From NCBI RefSeq assembly GCF_003259365.1, contig NZ_QLLY01000020.1:1-64000 (forward strand): a stretch of DNA of 64,000 bases, written 5' to 3'. The notes beneath the pieces were generated by a model that saw only the letters and a list, made by a program, of their open reading frames with translations, was not told the origin of the DNA and ran no database searches. The translations under genes were made by a program, and so were the position numbers. Position 1 is the first letter of the stretch, and each line of letters opens with the position of its first letter. Of this stretch, positions 1-9,026 are shown piece by piece. This stretch comes from Streptomyces sp. PsTaAH-137. GTDB taxonomy: Bacteria; Actinomycetota; Actinomycetes; Streptomycetales; Streptomycetaceae.

Positions 1-587
1 ACGGCCGGGTTCTCATAGTTCAGGTCCGGCTGGTGGGAGAAGAACCGGTGCCAGAAGTACTGCTTGCGCACCGGATCGAAGGTCCAGTTCGACGCCTCCG
101 TGTCCACGAAGATGATCCGCGCGTCCTGGTACTGCTTGTCGTCGTCCGCCCAGACGTAGTAGTCGCCGTAGGGGCCGTCGGGATCCGAACGCGACTGCTG
201 GAACCACTCGTGCTGATCACTCGTGTGGTTCATCACGAAGTCGATGATCACGCGCATACCGCGCTGATGCGCGGCATCCACGAACTCCACGAAGTCCGCC
301 AGATCACCGAACTCGGGAAGCACCGAGGTGTAGTCCGAGACGTCGTAACCGCCGTCGCGGAGGGGGGACTTGAAGAAGGGAGGGAGCCAGAGGCAGTCCA
401 CTCCCAGCCACTGGAGGTAGTCCAGTTTCGCCGTGATGCCCTTGAGGTCGCCGACACCGTCACCGTTGCTGTCCTGGAAGGAGCGGACCAGGACCTCGTA
501 GAAGACGGCACGCTTGAACCAATCCGGGTCCCGGTCCTTCTGGGGAGTGTCCTCGAAGGTGTCGGGTACGGGCTCATTCATGATCAT
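1..587 (-). CDS. treS: Trehalose synthase / maltose glucosyltransferase TreS (C-terminus outside window)
   Basis: Interconverts trehalose and maltose in the cytoplasm; with maltokinase and GlgE it feeds trehalose into alpha-glucan. Only the N-terminal ~195 residues are in the window. The translation shows GH13 features: FYEVLVRSF (strand 1), DSNGDGVGDLKGI, YDVSDY, and conserved region I DFVMNHTSDQHEWF, all typical of TreS. I chose the ATG at 587 because a GGAGGG lies 10 nt upstream; a second in-frame ATG at 581 is possible. The gene lies 36 bp behind glgE on the same strand, so the two are almost certainly co-transcribed. In Streptomyces the operon usually continues with pep2 (maltokinase) and glgB, which would lie beyond the left edge. 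Confidence 0.93.
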   Translation of the reverse strand, partial: MIMNEPVPDTFEDTPQKDRDPDWFKRAVFYEVLVRSFQDSNGDGVGDLKGITAKLDYLQWLGVDCLWLPPFFKSPLRDGGYDVSDYTSVLPEFGDLADFVEFVDAAHQRGMRVIIDFVMNHTSDQHEWFQQSRSDPDGPYGDYYVWADDDKQYQDARIIFVDTEASNWTFDPVRKQYFWHRFFSHQPDLNYENPA

Positions 588-623
588 GGGTGGGTGACCC
601 TCCGAATTTCTCTTCCAGAGAAT

Positions 624-3317
624 TCATCGCGGCGTGGACGGTCGCAGGACGCTGAGGATGTGCGCGGGCGAACGGCCCGGCTCGAGGCGCACGTAATTCG
701 TCCTGCCCCAGTGGTAGCTGTCGCCGGTGAGCTCGTCACGCACCGCCAGGGACTCGTGCCAGCCGAGCCCCAGGTGTGGCATGTCCAACGAGACCGTCGC
801 CTCCTGGGTGTGGTGCGGGTCGAGGTTCACGACGACCAGAACCGTGTTCGAGCCACTGCGTTTCGAGTACACGAGAACCGCGTCCTTGTCGGCGTGGTGG
901 AAGTGCACGTCCCGCAGTTGCCGTAGCGCCGGGCTGCGCCGCCGGATGTCGTTGAGCGCGGTCAGGAGCGGAGCGATCGTTCGTCCCTCGCGCGCCGCTG
1001 ACTCCCAGTCCCGCGGCCGTAGTTCGTACTTCTCGGAGTGCAGATACTCCTCGCTGCCGGGGCGCAGCGGAGTGTTTTCGCACAGCTCGTATCCGCTGTA
1101 GACACCCCAGGCAGGGGAGAGCGTCGCGGCGAGCACGGCGCGCAGTTCGAAGGCGGGACGGCCGCCGTGCTGGAGAAACTCATGCAGGATGTCCGGTGTG
1201 TTGGTGAAGAAGTTCGGCCGCATGCAGGCCGCTTTCTCGCCCGCCAACTCCTCGATGTACTCCGTCAGTTCCTGCTTCGAATTCCGCCAGGTGAAGTAGG
1301 TGTACGACTGCTGGAAGCCGATCTCGGCGAGCGTGCGCATCATCGCCGGGCGGGTGAACGCCTCCGCCAGAAAGATGACATCGGGGTCGCCGCGGTTGAT
1401 GTCCGCGATGACCGCTTCCCAGAACGCGACCGGCTTGGTGTGCGGGTTGTCGACGCGGAAGATGCGGACTCCGTGCGCCATCCAGTGCCGCAGCACACGG
1501 GTCGTCTCCGCGATCAGGCCGGGCAGATCGGCGTCGAACGCGATCGGGTAGATGTCCTGGTACTTCTTCGGCGGGTTCTCCGCGTACGCGATCGTGCCGT
1601 CGGGCCGGTGGTGGAACCACTCCGGGTACTTCTCCACCCAGGGATGGTCGGGGGAGCACTGGAGCGCGAAGTCGAGCGCCACCTCCAGGTCCAGCTCCCG
1701 CGCCCGCGCGACGAACGCGTCGAAGTCGTCCAGGGTGCCGAGGTCCGGGTGGATCGCGTCGTGCCCGCCCTCGGGGGAGCCGATCGCCCAGGGCACGCCG
1801 ACATCGTGCGGTCCCGGGGACAGCGAGTTGTCCGGGCCCTTGCGGAACGTGGTGCCGATCGGGTGGATCGGCGGCAGATATACGACGTCGAAGCCCATCT
1901 CCGCGATCGCCGGCAGGCGCTCCGCCGCCGTGGCGAAGGTGCCGCTCACGGACGGTTTCCCGGGTTCGACGACCGCGCCCTCCGAGCGCGGGAAGAACTC
2001 GTACCAGGAGCCGTACAGCGCCCGCTCCCGCTCCACGAGCAGCGGCAACTCCTCGCTGAGGGTGACCAGTTCGCGCAGGGGGTGGCGGGCCAGGACCTCG
2101 TCCACGTCCGGGGTGAGGGCGGCGGCCAGGCGGGTCGCGGCCGGGCGGGTGGTGTCGCGCAGCGCGGCGACGGCCTCCAGCACGGGTGCGCGGCGCGACT
2201 CCGGGACACCGGCGGCGGCCCGCTCGTGCAGCAACGCACCCTCCTCCAGTACGAGTTCGGTGTCGATGCCCGCCGGGACCTTGATCCGGGCCGTGTGCCG
2301 CCAGGTCGTCACGGGGTCGCCCCACGCCTCGACGCGGAAGGTCCAGGAACCCATCGCGTCGGCGGTGACCTCGGCGCCCCAGCGGTCGGTGCCCGGGGCC
2401 AGCTCGTGCATCGGCGCCCAGTCGCCCTCCTGCCCGTCCGGGCCGGTCAGCACGACATTGGCGGCTACCGCGTCGTGCCCCTCCCGGAACACGGTGGCCG
2501 TCACCCGAAAGGTTTCTCCCACCACGGACTTGGCGGGCCGGACGCCTCCGGCGATCAGCGGGCCGACGTCCCGGATGGGGATGCGGCCTGTCGTGACCTG
2601 GACGGGGAGCGGGGCCGGGGCCGTCGACGCGGGCGGCTGTTCGGGGTGGGGGTCCACCAGCGCCGCCAGTACCGCCAGGGCCGGCTGCTCGGGGGAGGAA
2701 GGAACGGGCGTGGGGGCCGCTGCCGGGCTGGGGCTCTGCGCGATGGCCTTCTCGGCGGTGGCCTTCTTGGTGGTGGCTTTCTTGGCTGTGGTCTTCTTGG
2801 CCACAGCTTTCTTCCCGACGGCCTTCTTTGTGACGGCCTTCTTTGTGACGGCCTTCGTTGCGACGGCCTGCTTCGCGGCAGCCGTCCTTGCGGTCGCTGA
2901 TTCGGCGGTCGTCGTCTCCGCCGTGGTCTTGCTCGCGGTGGTCGTCTTGGCGACGGCCTTCTCCGCGGCAGATGTCCTGGCGACGGCCTTCTTCGAGACG
3001 GCCTTCTCGGCGGCGACCGTCCTCGTGGTGACCTTTTTCGCGACGGCCTTCTTCGCGGCCGTCGCCTTCTTCGCGAGGGCCTTCGTCGCCGCGGTCTTCT
3101 TCTGTGGGGGCTTCTTCTCGGGTGCCTTGGTGCGCCCGAGTGCCTTCTTCGCGGGCGTCTTCGGTGCCTTCCGCGCGGGCTGCTCCTGGGGCGCCTGTCG
3201 CGGTTCGGACGGTGGCTGATCCGGTATCTGCTGGTCGGGTGTTCGCCGGGCCAGGTCCTGCTGTTCAGGCGTCGGCTGGTCGGGGTTCGGCTGGGGGGAC
3301 GAGCCCTTTGGGGGCAT
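624..3317 (-). CDS. glgE: GlgE alpha-1,4-glucan:maltose-1-phosphate maltosyltransferase with long Lys/Ala-repeat N-terminal tail
   Basis: Transfers maltosyl units from maltose-1-phosphate to growing alpha-1,4-glucan in the cytoplasm (GlgE pathway). With the ATG at 3317 (AGGAG 6 nt upstream) the protein has 897 residues. The catalytic part starts near residue 243 (GRIPIRDVGPL). The GH13_3 triad is present and correctly spaced: Asp623 in RVDNPHTKP (nucleophile), Glu652 in FLAEAF (acid/base), Asp709 in FTNTPD, matching the 394/423/480 spacing I recall for S. coelicolor GlgE. Usual family length is about 675, so about 225 residues are extra: a Pro/Gln-rich stretch (1-47), Lys/Ala-rich pentad repeats such as KKAVT, KKAVA and KKATT (49-192), and a Pro/Ala linker (193-240). 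The tail resembles histone H1-like or HupS tails. An upstream in-frame ATG at 3404 is possible but has no good ribosome site. Confidence 0.95.
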   Translation of the reverse strand: MPPKGSSPQPNPDQPTPEQQDLARRTPDQQIPDQPPSEPRQAPQEQPARKAPKTPAKKALGRTKAPEKKPPQKKTAATKALAKKATAAKKAVAKKVTTRTVAAEKAVSKKAVARTSAAEKAVAKTTTASKTTAETTTAESATARTAAAKQAVATKAVTKKAVTKKAVGKKAVAKKTTAKKATTKKATAEKAIAQSPSPAAAPTPVPSSPEQPALAVLAALVDPHPEQPPASTAPAPLPVQVTTGRIPIRDVGPLIAGGVRPAKSVVGETFRVTATVFREGHDAVAANVVLTGPDGQEGDWAPMHELAPGTDRWGAEVTADAMGSWTFRVEAWGDPVTTWRHTARIKVPAGIDTELVLEEGALLHERAAAGVPESRRAPVLEAVAALRDTTRPAATRLAAALTPDVDEVLARHPLRELVTLSEELPLLVERERALYGSWYEFFPRSEGAVVEPGKPSVSGTFATAAERLPAIAEMGFDVVYLPPIHPIGTTFRKGPDNSLSPGPHDVGVPWAIGSPEGGHDAIHPDLGTLDDFDAFVARARELDLEVALDFALQCSPDHPWVEKYPEWFHHRPDGTIAYAENPPKKYQDIYPIAFDADLPGLIAETTRVLRHWMAHGVRIFRVDNPHTKPVAFWEAVIADINRGDPDVIFLAEAFTRPAMMRTLAEIGFQQSYTYFTWRNSKQELTEYIEELAGEKAACMRPNFFTNTPDILHEFLQHGGRPAFELRAVLAATLSPAWGVYSGYELCENTPLRPGSEEYLHSEKYELRPRDWESAAREGRTIAPLLTALNDIRRRSPALRQLRDVHFHHADKDAVLVYSKRSGSNTVLVVVNLDPHHTQEATVSLDMPHLGLGWHESLAVRDELTGDSYHWGRTNYVRLEPGRSPAHILSVLRPSTPR

Positions 3318-3464
3318 GACCGCTCCTGTCCGCGGAGGATTCGGGGGTTGCGGAGGCGCACTTCGAGTCAGAGGGCCGTGCGGGGTACCGGGTGAGCCTT
3401 CCACGGCCGATGGGCGGGCAATCCGGTGCTTTGTTAACTACTCGCGCGTAAGGGCACACACAAC

Positions 3465-3494
3465 ACCGGTCCCGCCGTGGGCGACGGGACCGGT
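3465..3494. terminator. Terminator hairpin after the subtilase gene
   Basis: A perfect 10-bp inverted repeat (ACCGGTCCCG and its complement) with a 10-nt loop lies 19 nt past the stop codon of the subtilase gene. It has no U-tract, as is usual in Streptomyces. It separates the subtilase gene from the glgE promoter region (3318-3464). Confidence 0.7.
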
Positions 3495-3513
3495 TCATGA
3501 ACTCACCTTCCGC

Positions 3514-4731
3514 CTAAGGGGTCTTGACCTGCAACAGCTTGTTCGGTGAGCCGGGTCCGGCGCCGGTCACCCGGCCCGACACGGCCCGCCCGACGAGCGC
3601 CTTGCCGACCTCCGCGGGGGTCGCCCACGCATGATCGGCGAGATACAGCGCGGCGGCACCCGCGGCGTGCGGAGACGCCATGGACGTACCGGAGTAGGTG
3701 GCTTTCCCTGTGTCGCTCGCGAACGACGCGGACGTGATGTCGACGCCGGGCGCGAACAGGTCTACTCGAGTACCCCAGTTCGAGAAACTCGCACGCGCGT
3801 CTTTCCGATCCGTCGCACCGACCGTGATCGCCTCCTTGACCCGGGCGGGGGAGTACAGGCTCGCCGGCAGGCCGTCGTTGCCCGCCGCGACCGTGTACGT
3901 GACGCCCGAGGCGATGGAGTTGCGGACCGCCTCGTCGAGCTGGGCGTTGGCGTAGCCACCCAGACTCATGTTGGCGACGGCCGGCTTCCTCGCATGCTTG
4001 GTCACCCAGTCGATACCGGCGATGACCTGGGTCGTCGTCCCGGATCCAGCGTCGTCGAGAACGCGCACGGCGACCACGTTAGCCTTCTTCGCGACCCCGT
4101 ACTCGGTGCCCGCGATGGTTCCGGCCACATGGGTTCCGTGCCCGTTCTCGTCCTGGGCGACCGCGTCGTTCTCGACGAAGTCCCAGCCGGACTTCGCCCG
4201 TCCGCCGAAGTCTTCGTGCGTCGTGCGGATGCCGGTGTCGATCTCGTACACGGTCACGCCCTTGCCCGCCGATTTCGGCCAGGTGTAGGACTTGTCGAGC
4301 GGCAGATCACTCTGGTCGACGCGGTCCAGGCCCCACGAGGGCGGGTTCTTCTGGGGGCGGTCGTAGGTGACCGCGGTGTCCTGGACGACGGACGCCACCT
4401 CCGGATCGGCCGCCAGCCGCCTCGCCCGTGACGCGTCGGCCCGCACCGCGTACCCGTTGAGCGCGGTGCTGTAGGTGTGGCGTATTTCCACCCCGTATTT
4501 CGCAGCAAGTCCCTTGCCTGCCACGGACGGAGCGCTCATTCCCCCCTTCAGCGTCACGATGTAGCTGTCCGCCACGGCGCCGGGTTCCCCGGCGCCCTGG
4601 ATCCGTCCCTGCGCGGGGGCGGCCTGGGCGGGCAGGGTGATGGCCGAGAGCGCCGCGACTGCCGCGAGCACGGTGAGTCCACCGGTCCCGCGCAGCCTTC
4701 GCTTCCGCGTCCCTGGCACGGTCACTGCCAT
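3514..4731 (-). CDS. Secreted S8 family serine protease (subtilisin/proteinase K-like)
   Basis: Secreted endopeptidase of 405 residues. An N-terminal signal peptide (basic RKRRLR, then a hydrophobic stretch ending ALA/AQA-type near residue 37) is followed by an inhibitor I9 prodomain (SYIVTLK... to about residue 118) and a complete S8 domain. Catalytic residues are visible: Asp165 (EIDTGI), His198 (NGHGTHVAGT), Asn285 (AAGND, oxyanion) and Ser350 (GTSMASPH). The ATG at 4731 is preceded by GAGGAGGGG about 9 nt away, better than the upstream in-frame ATG at 4806. The protein ends soon after the S8 domain with no extra C-terminal domain. It is a single-gene unit, divergent from the orphan maltokinase-cap gene. 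Confidence 0.93.
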   Translation of the reverse strand: MAVTVPGTRKRRLRGTGGLTVLAAVAALSAITLPAQAAPAQGRIQGAGEPGAVADSYIVTLKGGMSAPSVAGKGLAAKYGVEIRHTYSTALNGYAVRADASRARRLAADPEVASVVQDTAVTYDRPQKNPPSWGLDRVDQSDLPLDKSYTWPKSAGKGVTVYEIDTGIRTTHEDFGGRAKSGWDFVENDAVAQDENGHGTHVAGTIAGTEYGVAKKANVVAVRVLDDAGSGTTTQVIAGIDWVTKHARKPAVANMSLGGYANAQLDEAVRNSIASGVTYTVAAGNDGLPASLYSPARVKEAITVGATDRKDARASFSNWGTRVDLFAPGVDITSASFASDTGKATYSGTSMASPHAAGAAALYLADHAWATPAEVGKALVGRAVSGRVTGAGPGSPNKLLQVKTP

Positions 4732-4925
4732 GTGCGAGTTCCCCTCCTCAACTCGACGTGCAATCACGCCAGTTGGCAGCCTCTCGTGTGGTGTGAAGCG
4801 CCACAAGGTTGTACGAGGGGGCGGAATCGGCCATATCGCCCGTGGCGGGAACGTACGGGGCAGGACGGTTGCGGCGAGAACCGGTCGACCGGTGCCGCGC
4901 GGACCGTCTGCGGCAGGATGGCGGC

Positions 4926-5477
4926 ATGTCCATCATTCACCGCACCACCCTCACGCCCACCAAGCTCGAACTGCTCGCCGACTGGCTGCCGAAGCAGCCC
5001 TGGTACCGGGGCGCGGGCACCCCTGAGCTCGCCAAGGCCGGCGGCTTCCGGCTCGACGACCCGGCCGGGGAGGTCGGCATCGAGTTCATGGCGGCGACCG
5101 ACACCTCGGGGCCGGAACCGGTGACCTACCACGTGCCGATGACCTACCGCGGGGCTCCGCTGCCGGACGCCGACGGCGCGCTGATCGGAACCCTCGTGCA
5201 CGGGGTGCTGGGCGAGCGCTGGGCGTACGACGGCGCGCGGGACCCGCTGCTCGTCGCGGAGCTGACCGCGCTGATCGAGGGTGACGTGCCCGCGCACGCG
5301 CAGAGCGTCGACGGCGCCCTCGACCCGACCGTGCACGCCGTCCCCGGCGACGGCCGGCCCGAGATCGTGCGCGTACTGGAGCCCGGCGCCACCACCCCGA
5401 GCGGGGTCACCGCCGAATGGGAGACGCCGGACGGCGACCGGGTGCGCGGCGTCTTCGTCGTCGTACGCGCCGACTGA
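4926..5477 (+). CDS. Stand-alone maltokinase N-terminal cap-like protein
   Basis: A 183-residue cytoplasmic protein beginning MSIIHRTTLTPTKLELLADW. The Trp/Tyr-containing LPKQPWYRG start, the FRLDDPAGEVGIEFMAA strand pair and the ALIGTLVHGVLGERWAYDG block are typical of the N-terminal cap of mycobacterial-type maltokinase (Mak/Pep2), but the kinase domain is absent. Proteins like this are often auto-labelled '1,4-alpha-glucan branching protein'; nothing catalytic is visible, so that name should not be taken literally. The start at 4926 (AGGATGGCGGC before it) is preferred to an in-frame ATG at 4809. Its position beside glgE/treS and glgP suggests a role, perhaps regulatory, in the maltose-1-phosphate pathway. 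That role is inference. Confidence 0.75.
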   Translation: MSIIHRTTLTPTKLELLADWLPKQPWYRGAGTPELAKAGGFRLDDPAGEVGIEFMAATDTSGPEPVTYHVPMTYRGAPLPDADGALIGTLVHGVLGERWAYDGARDPLLVAELTALIEGDVPAHAQSVDGALDPTVHAVPGDGRPEIVRVLEPGATTPSGVTAEWETPDGDRVRGVFVVVRAD

Positions 5478-5612
5478 CCGCCACCCCCGCCGACGCACCG
5501 CCCGGACGGGATGCCGGACACCGCCGGGGCCGCGGTCTCCGCCATCGTGCCCACGCCCGCGACGGCTCGTTGAGGGTGATGTGACGTCACGCCGAGCGGG
5601 GGAGAAGCAGGG

Positions 5613-6206
5613 ATGAGTGCACGGATGCCAGTACGGACGGACATGACCGCACGCGACGCCGGACGCCCGGGGCGGTTCGGGGGCGGACGGCGACGGCGGG
5701 CCTCTCTCGGCGCGGCCGCGCTCCTGTCGGCGGCCGGCGTGCTGGCCTCCGGCGCCGCCCCGGCGCAGGCCTACAGCCCCAACCCCAAGGTCACCGCCGT
5801 CTACCGGGACACGAGCACGTGCCCGTGCAGTGGCGGTGCGCTGACCGATCCCTACGACAGCACGTCGTTCGCGCGCGATCCGGGTGGTTATGCCGTCAAG
5901 CTCTCGCTGAAGAAGGGGAGTTCGTTCGTCGGCAAGGTCGAATTCCACCCGAACGACGAGAAGCTCTGGGTGTACGACACCAAGAACGACAACGACACCA
6001 TCTACGTGCACATCACGTACACCTCGGGCCGCACCACCCACGATCTCGGCACCTACACGGCCCCCGCCACCGCCGCCGTCGCCGACCACATGACCAAGGA
6101 CTTCGACATCCCCGAGGGCGCCGGAGTCGACATCTCGGTCTACGACGACGCACGCCTGACCGACTACATCGGCGGGGCCCGCGGCACCGGCGGGGCCGTG
6201 GCTTAG
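5613..6206 (+). CDS. Small secreted protein of unknown function
   Basis: I do not recognise a family. The 197-residue product has a long positively charged N-region (GRFGGGRRRR), a hydrophobic core and a clear signal-peptidase site (GAAPAQA-YSP near residue 54). The mature part, about 143 residues, carries a CPC motif (STCPCSGG) near its start and is rich in beta-type segments (GGYAVKLSLKKGSSFVGKVEF, IYVHITYTSG). The mature region has no membrane segment, so it is probably exported to the wall or medium. A GGGGGAG lies about 9 nt before the ATG. It sits between the maltokinase-cap gene and glgP on the same strand, with gaps above 130 bp on both sides. Confidence 0.75.
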   Translation: MSARMPVRTDMTARDAGRPGRFGGGRRRRASLGAAALLSAAGVLASGAAPAQAYSPNPKVTAVYRDTSTCPCSGGALTDPYDSTSFARDPGGYAVKLSLKKGSSFVGKVEFHPNDEKLWVYDTKNDNDTIYVHITYTSGRTTHDLGTYTAPATAAVADHMTKDFDIPEGAGVDISVYDDARLTDYIGGARGTGGAVA

Positions 6207-6343
6207 GGGACGGCGGAATCCGGGCGCCCCGCCGTGCGCCGTGGCTAGCGGGCGGGGATGCGCACTACCTTCGGAGGCTCGGGCCGCACAGTGCTGTGCC
6301 GGCCCGGCCCGCTGTGTCCCTGCGTACTTACCGAGGTGATCAC

Positions 6344-8965
6344 GTGAAGGCCATCCGTCGATTCACCGTACGTCCGGTCCTGCCCGAACCCCTCGCCCCG
6401 CTCCATGAGCTGGCCCGCAACCTGCGCTGGTCCTGGCATCCGGGAACCCGCGATCTGTTCTCCCTCGTCGATCCGGCGCGCTGGGCCGCGTCCGACGGCG
6501 ACCCGATGCGGCTGCTGGGTGACGTGCCGCCCTCCCGGCTCGCCGCACTCGCCACCGACGAAGCCTTCCTGGCGCGGCTGAGCGAGGTCGCCGACGATCT
6601 GCGCGGCTATCTCCACGACGACCGCTGGTACCAGAGCCGGAGCGGCGGCCCCGAGCGGCTGCCGTCCTGCATCGCCTACTTCTCACCCGAGTTCGGCGTC
6701 ACCGCCGCGCTGCCGCAGTACTCGGGCGGTCTCGGCATCCTCGCCGGTGACCATCTCAAGGCCGCGAGCGACCTCGGGGTCCCGCTCGTCGGCGTAGGAC
6801 TCCTCTACCGGCACGGCTACTTCCGGCAGTCACTGTCCCGGGACGGCTGGCAGCAGGAGACGTATCCGGTCGCCGACCCCAACGAACTGCCGCTGTCCCT
6901 GCTGTGCGAGCCCGACGGCACCCCCGCGCACATCAGCCTGGCCCTGCCCGGCGGACGCAGTCTCCTCGCGCGGATCTGGCAGGCCCAGGTCGGGCGCGTA
7001 CCGCTGCTCCTGCTCGACTCCGACGTCGAGCAGAACGACGCCCACGAACGCGAGGTGACCGACCGGCTCTACGGCGGCGGCAGCGAGCACCGGCTCCTCC
7101 AGGAGATGCTGCTCGGCATCGGCGGGGTGCGCGCGGTGCGCACGTACTGCCGGCTCACCGGGCACGCGCCGCCCGAGGTCTTCCACACCAACGAGGGCCA
7201 CGCGGGCTTCCTCGGCATGGAGCGCATCGCCGAACTCGCCACGCAGGGGCTCGACTTCGACGCGGCGACCGAGGCGGTGCGGGCCGGAACCGTCTTCACC
7301 ACGCACACCCCGGTCCCGGCCGGCATCGACCGCTTCGACCGCGAACTCGTCGCCCGGCACTTCGGCGACGGGGCCGAACTCCCCGCGCTCGACGTGGAAC
7401 GCATCCTCGGCCTCGGCATGGAGACCTACCCGGGCGGCGACCCGAACGTCTTCAACATGGCCGTGATGGGCCTGCGGCTCGCCCAGCGCGCGAACGGCGT
7501 CTCGACGCTGCACGGCCACGTCAGCCGCGAGATGTTCTCGGGCCTCTGGCCGGGCTTCGACCCGGAGGAGGTCCCCATCACCTCGGTGACGAACGGGGTG
7601 CACGCCCCGACCTGGGTCGCCCCCGAGGTCTTCCGGCTCGGCGCCCGGCAGATCGGCGAGCGGCGCACCGAGGACGCCCTGTCCGTCGGCGGCTCCGACC
7701 GCTGGGACGCCGTCGGCGACATCGCGGACCGCGACATCTGGGAGCTGCGCAGGTCGCTGAGGGGCCAGCTGGTGGACGAGGTGCGCACCCGGCTCGCCGC
7801 GTCCTGGCGGCAGCGCGGCGCCGGTTCGGCCGAACTCGGCTGGATCGACGGCGTCCTCGACCCGGACGTCCTCACCATCGGGTTCGCGCGCCGCGTCCCC
7901 TCGTACAAGCGGCTCACCCTGATGCTGCGCGACCCGGACCGGCTGATGCGGCTGCTCCTCGACGAGGAGCGCCCGGTCCAGATCGTCGTCGCGGGCAAGG
8001 CGCACCCGGCCGACGACGGCGGCAAGCGCCTGGTCCAGGAGCTGGTCCGGTTCACCGACGACCCGCGCGTGCGGCACCGCATCGTGTTCCTGCCCGACTA
8101 CGGCATGGCGATGGCGCAGAAGCTCTACCCCGGCTGCGACATCTGGCTCAACAACCCGCTGCGTCCCCTGGAGGCGTGCGGCACGTCCGGCATGAAGGCG
8201 GCGCTCAACGGCTGCCTCAACCTCTCGGTCCTGGACGGCTGGTGGGACGAGTGGTTCGAGCCGGACTTCGGCTGGGCGATCCCCACCGCCGACGGCACCG
8301 CCACCGACGAGCACCGCCGCGACGAACTGGAGGCGAACGCCCTCTACGAACTCCTGGAGAGCCGCGTCGCCCCCCGCTTCTACGAGCGCGGCCCCGAGGA
8401 TCTGCCCGACCGCTGGATCGAGATGGTCCGCCAGACCCTCACCCACCTCGGCCCCAAGGTGCTGGCGGGCCGCATGGTCCGCGAGTACGTCGAGAAGCTG
8501 TACGCCCCCGCCGCCCGCGCCGACCGGGCGCTCACCCCGGACGCGGCCCGGGAGCTGGCCGCCTGGAAGTCCCGGATCCGCGCCGCCTGGCCGCACGTCG
8601 CCGTCGACCATGTGGAGGCGTCGGCGGCCTCGGCCGAACTGGGCGCCACTCTCGCGCTCCACGTCCGCGTCGCCCTCGGCGATCTCGGCCCCGACGACGT
8701 CGAGGTACAGGTCGTCGCGGGCCGCGTCGACGCCGAGGACAGCATCGCGGAGGCGGCGACCGCCCCGCTGAAGCCGGTCTCGGGCCCGGACGACGACGGC
8801 CGCTGGTCCTACGAGGGCCCCCTCTCCCTCGACCGCACCGGCCCCTACGGCTACACGGTCCGCATCCTCCCGGCCCACCCCCTCCTCGCCTCCCCGGCGG
8901 AGACGGGCCTGGTGACGGTGCCGCCGGAGGCGCTGGGGGAGGGGGCGGGGGTGCTGATGCGCTGA
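6344..8965 (+). CDS. glgP: Alpha-glucan (maltodextrin/glycogen) phosphorylase
   Basis: Releases glucose-1-phosphate from alpha-1,4-glucan ends in the cytoplasm. The 873-residue product matches the actinobacterial GlgP type: an N-terminal DUF3417 block (PLAPLHELARNLRWSWHPGTRDLF), FSPEFGVTAALPQYSGGLGILAGDHLKAASDLGVPLVGVGLLY in the body, HTNEGHAGF, and the PLP-lysine motif GTSGMKAALNG (Lys618). I chose the GTG at 6344 because GAGGTGATC, nearly a full match to the 16S tail, sits just upstream and homology starts right there; upstream in-frame codons to 5819 overlap the preceding gene. It faces glgE/treS across two other genes, so the region holds both synthesis and breakdown of alpha-glucan. Confidence 0.95.
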   Translation: MKAIRRFTVRPVLPEPLAPLHELARNLRWSWHPGTRDLFSLVDPARWAASDGDPMRLLGDVPPSRLAALATDEAFLARLSEVADDLRGYLHDDRWYQSRSGGPERLPSCIAYFSPEFGVTAALPQYSGGLGILAGDHLKAASDLGVPLVGVGLLYRHGYFRQSLSRDGWQQETYPVADPNELPLSLLCEPDGTPAHISLALPGGRSLLARIWQAQVGRVPLLLLDSDVEQNDAHEREVTDRLYGGGSEHRLLQEMLLGIGGVRAVRTYCRLTGHAPPEVFHTNEGHAGFLGMERIAELATQGLDFDAATEAVRAGTVFTTHTPVPAGIDRFDRELVARHFGDGAELPALDVERILGLGMETYPGGDPNVFNMAVMGLRLAQRANGVSTLHGHVSREMFSGLWPGFDPEEVPITSVTNGVHAPTWVAPEVFRLGARQIGERRTEDALSVGGSDRWDAVGDIADRDIWELRRSLRGQLVDEVRTRLAASWRQRGAGSAELGWIDGVLDPDVLTIGFARRVPSYKRLTLMLRDPDRLMRLLLDEERPVQIVVAGKAHPADDGGKRLVQELVRFTDDPRVRHRIVFLPDYGMAMAQKLYPGCDIWLNNPLRPLEACGTSGMKAALNGCLNLSVLDGWWDEWFEPDFGWAIPTADGTATDEHRRDELEANALYELLESRVAPRFYERGPEDLPDRWIEMVRQTLTHLGPKVLAGRMVREYVEKLYAPAARADRALTPDAARELAAWKSRIRAAWPHVAVDHVEASAASAELGATLALHVRVALGDLGPDDVEVQVVAGRVDAEDSIAEAATAPLKPVSGPDDDGRWSYEGPLSLDRTGPYGYTVRILPAHPLLASPAETGLVTVPPEALGEGAGVLMR

Positions 8966-8976
8966 GGGCACGAGTG

Positions 8977-9005
8977 AGGGGCGGCACCCTTGAGGTGCCG
9001 CCCCT
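8977..9005. terminator. Bidirectional terminator between glgP and the first M4 protease
   Basis: A perfect 12-bp stem (AGGGGCGGCACC and its complement) with a 5-nt loop lies 11 nt past the glgP stop and 21 nt past the stop of the convergent metalloprotease gene, so it can serve both. Confidence 0.85.
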
Positions 9006-9026
9006 GCAACTACGCCAGTAACAGGC

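Noticed and set aside
33..926. Long plus-strand ORF opposite treS and glgE
   Set aside because: Arg/Val/Asp-rich shadow of the minus-strand genes produced by high GC; no domain and no ribosome site.
2740..3170. A separate histone H1-like gene
   Set aside because: The Lys/Ala repeat is in one uninterrupted frame with GlgE and the best start lies before it, so it is a tail of GlgE.
1038..3219. Overlapping 555- and 620-residue plus-strand ORFs opposite glgE
   Set aside because: They mirror the GlgE frame, and the Phe/Ala-rich repeats are just the antisense of the Lys/Ala tail.
4764..6089. 441-residue minus-strand ORF
   Set aside because: It crosses the divergent promoter region and two plus-strand genes with proper starts; composition is Gly/Arg/Val shadow-like.
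6830..8971. 713-residue minus-strand ORF opposite glgP
   Set aside because: Antisense shadow of a clear glgP gene.
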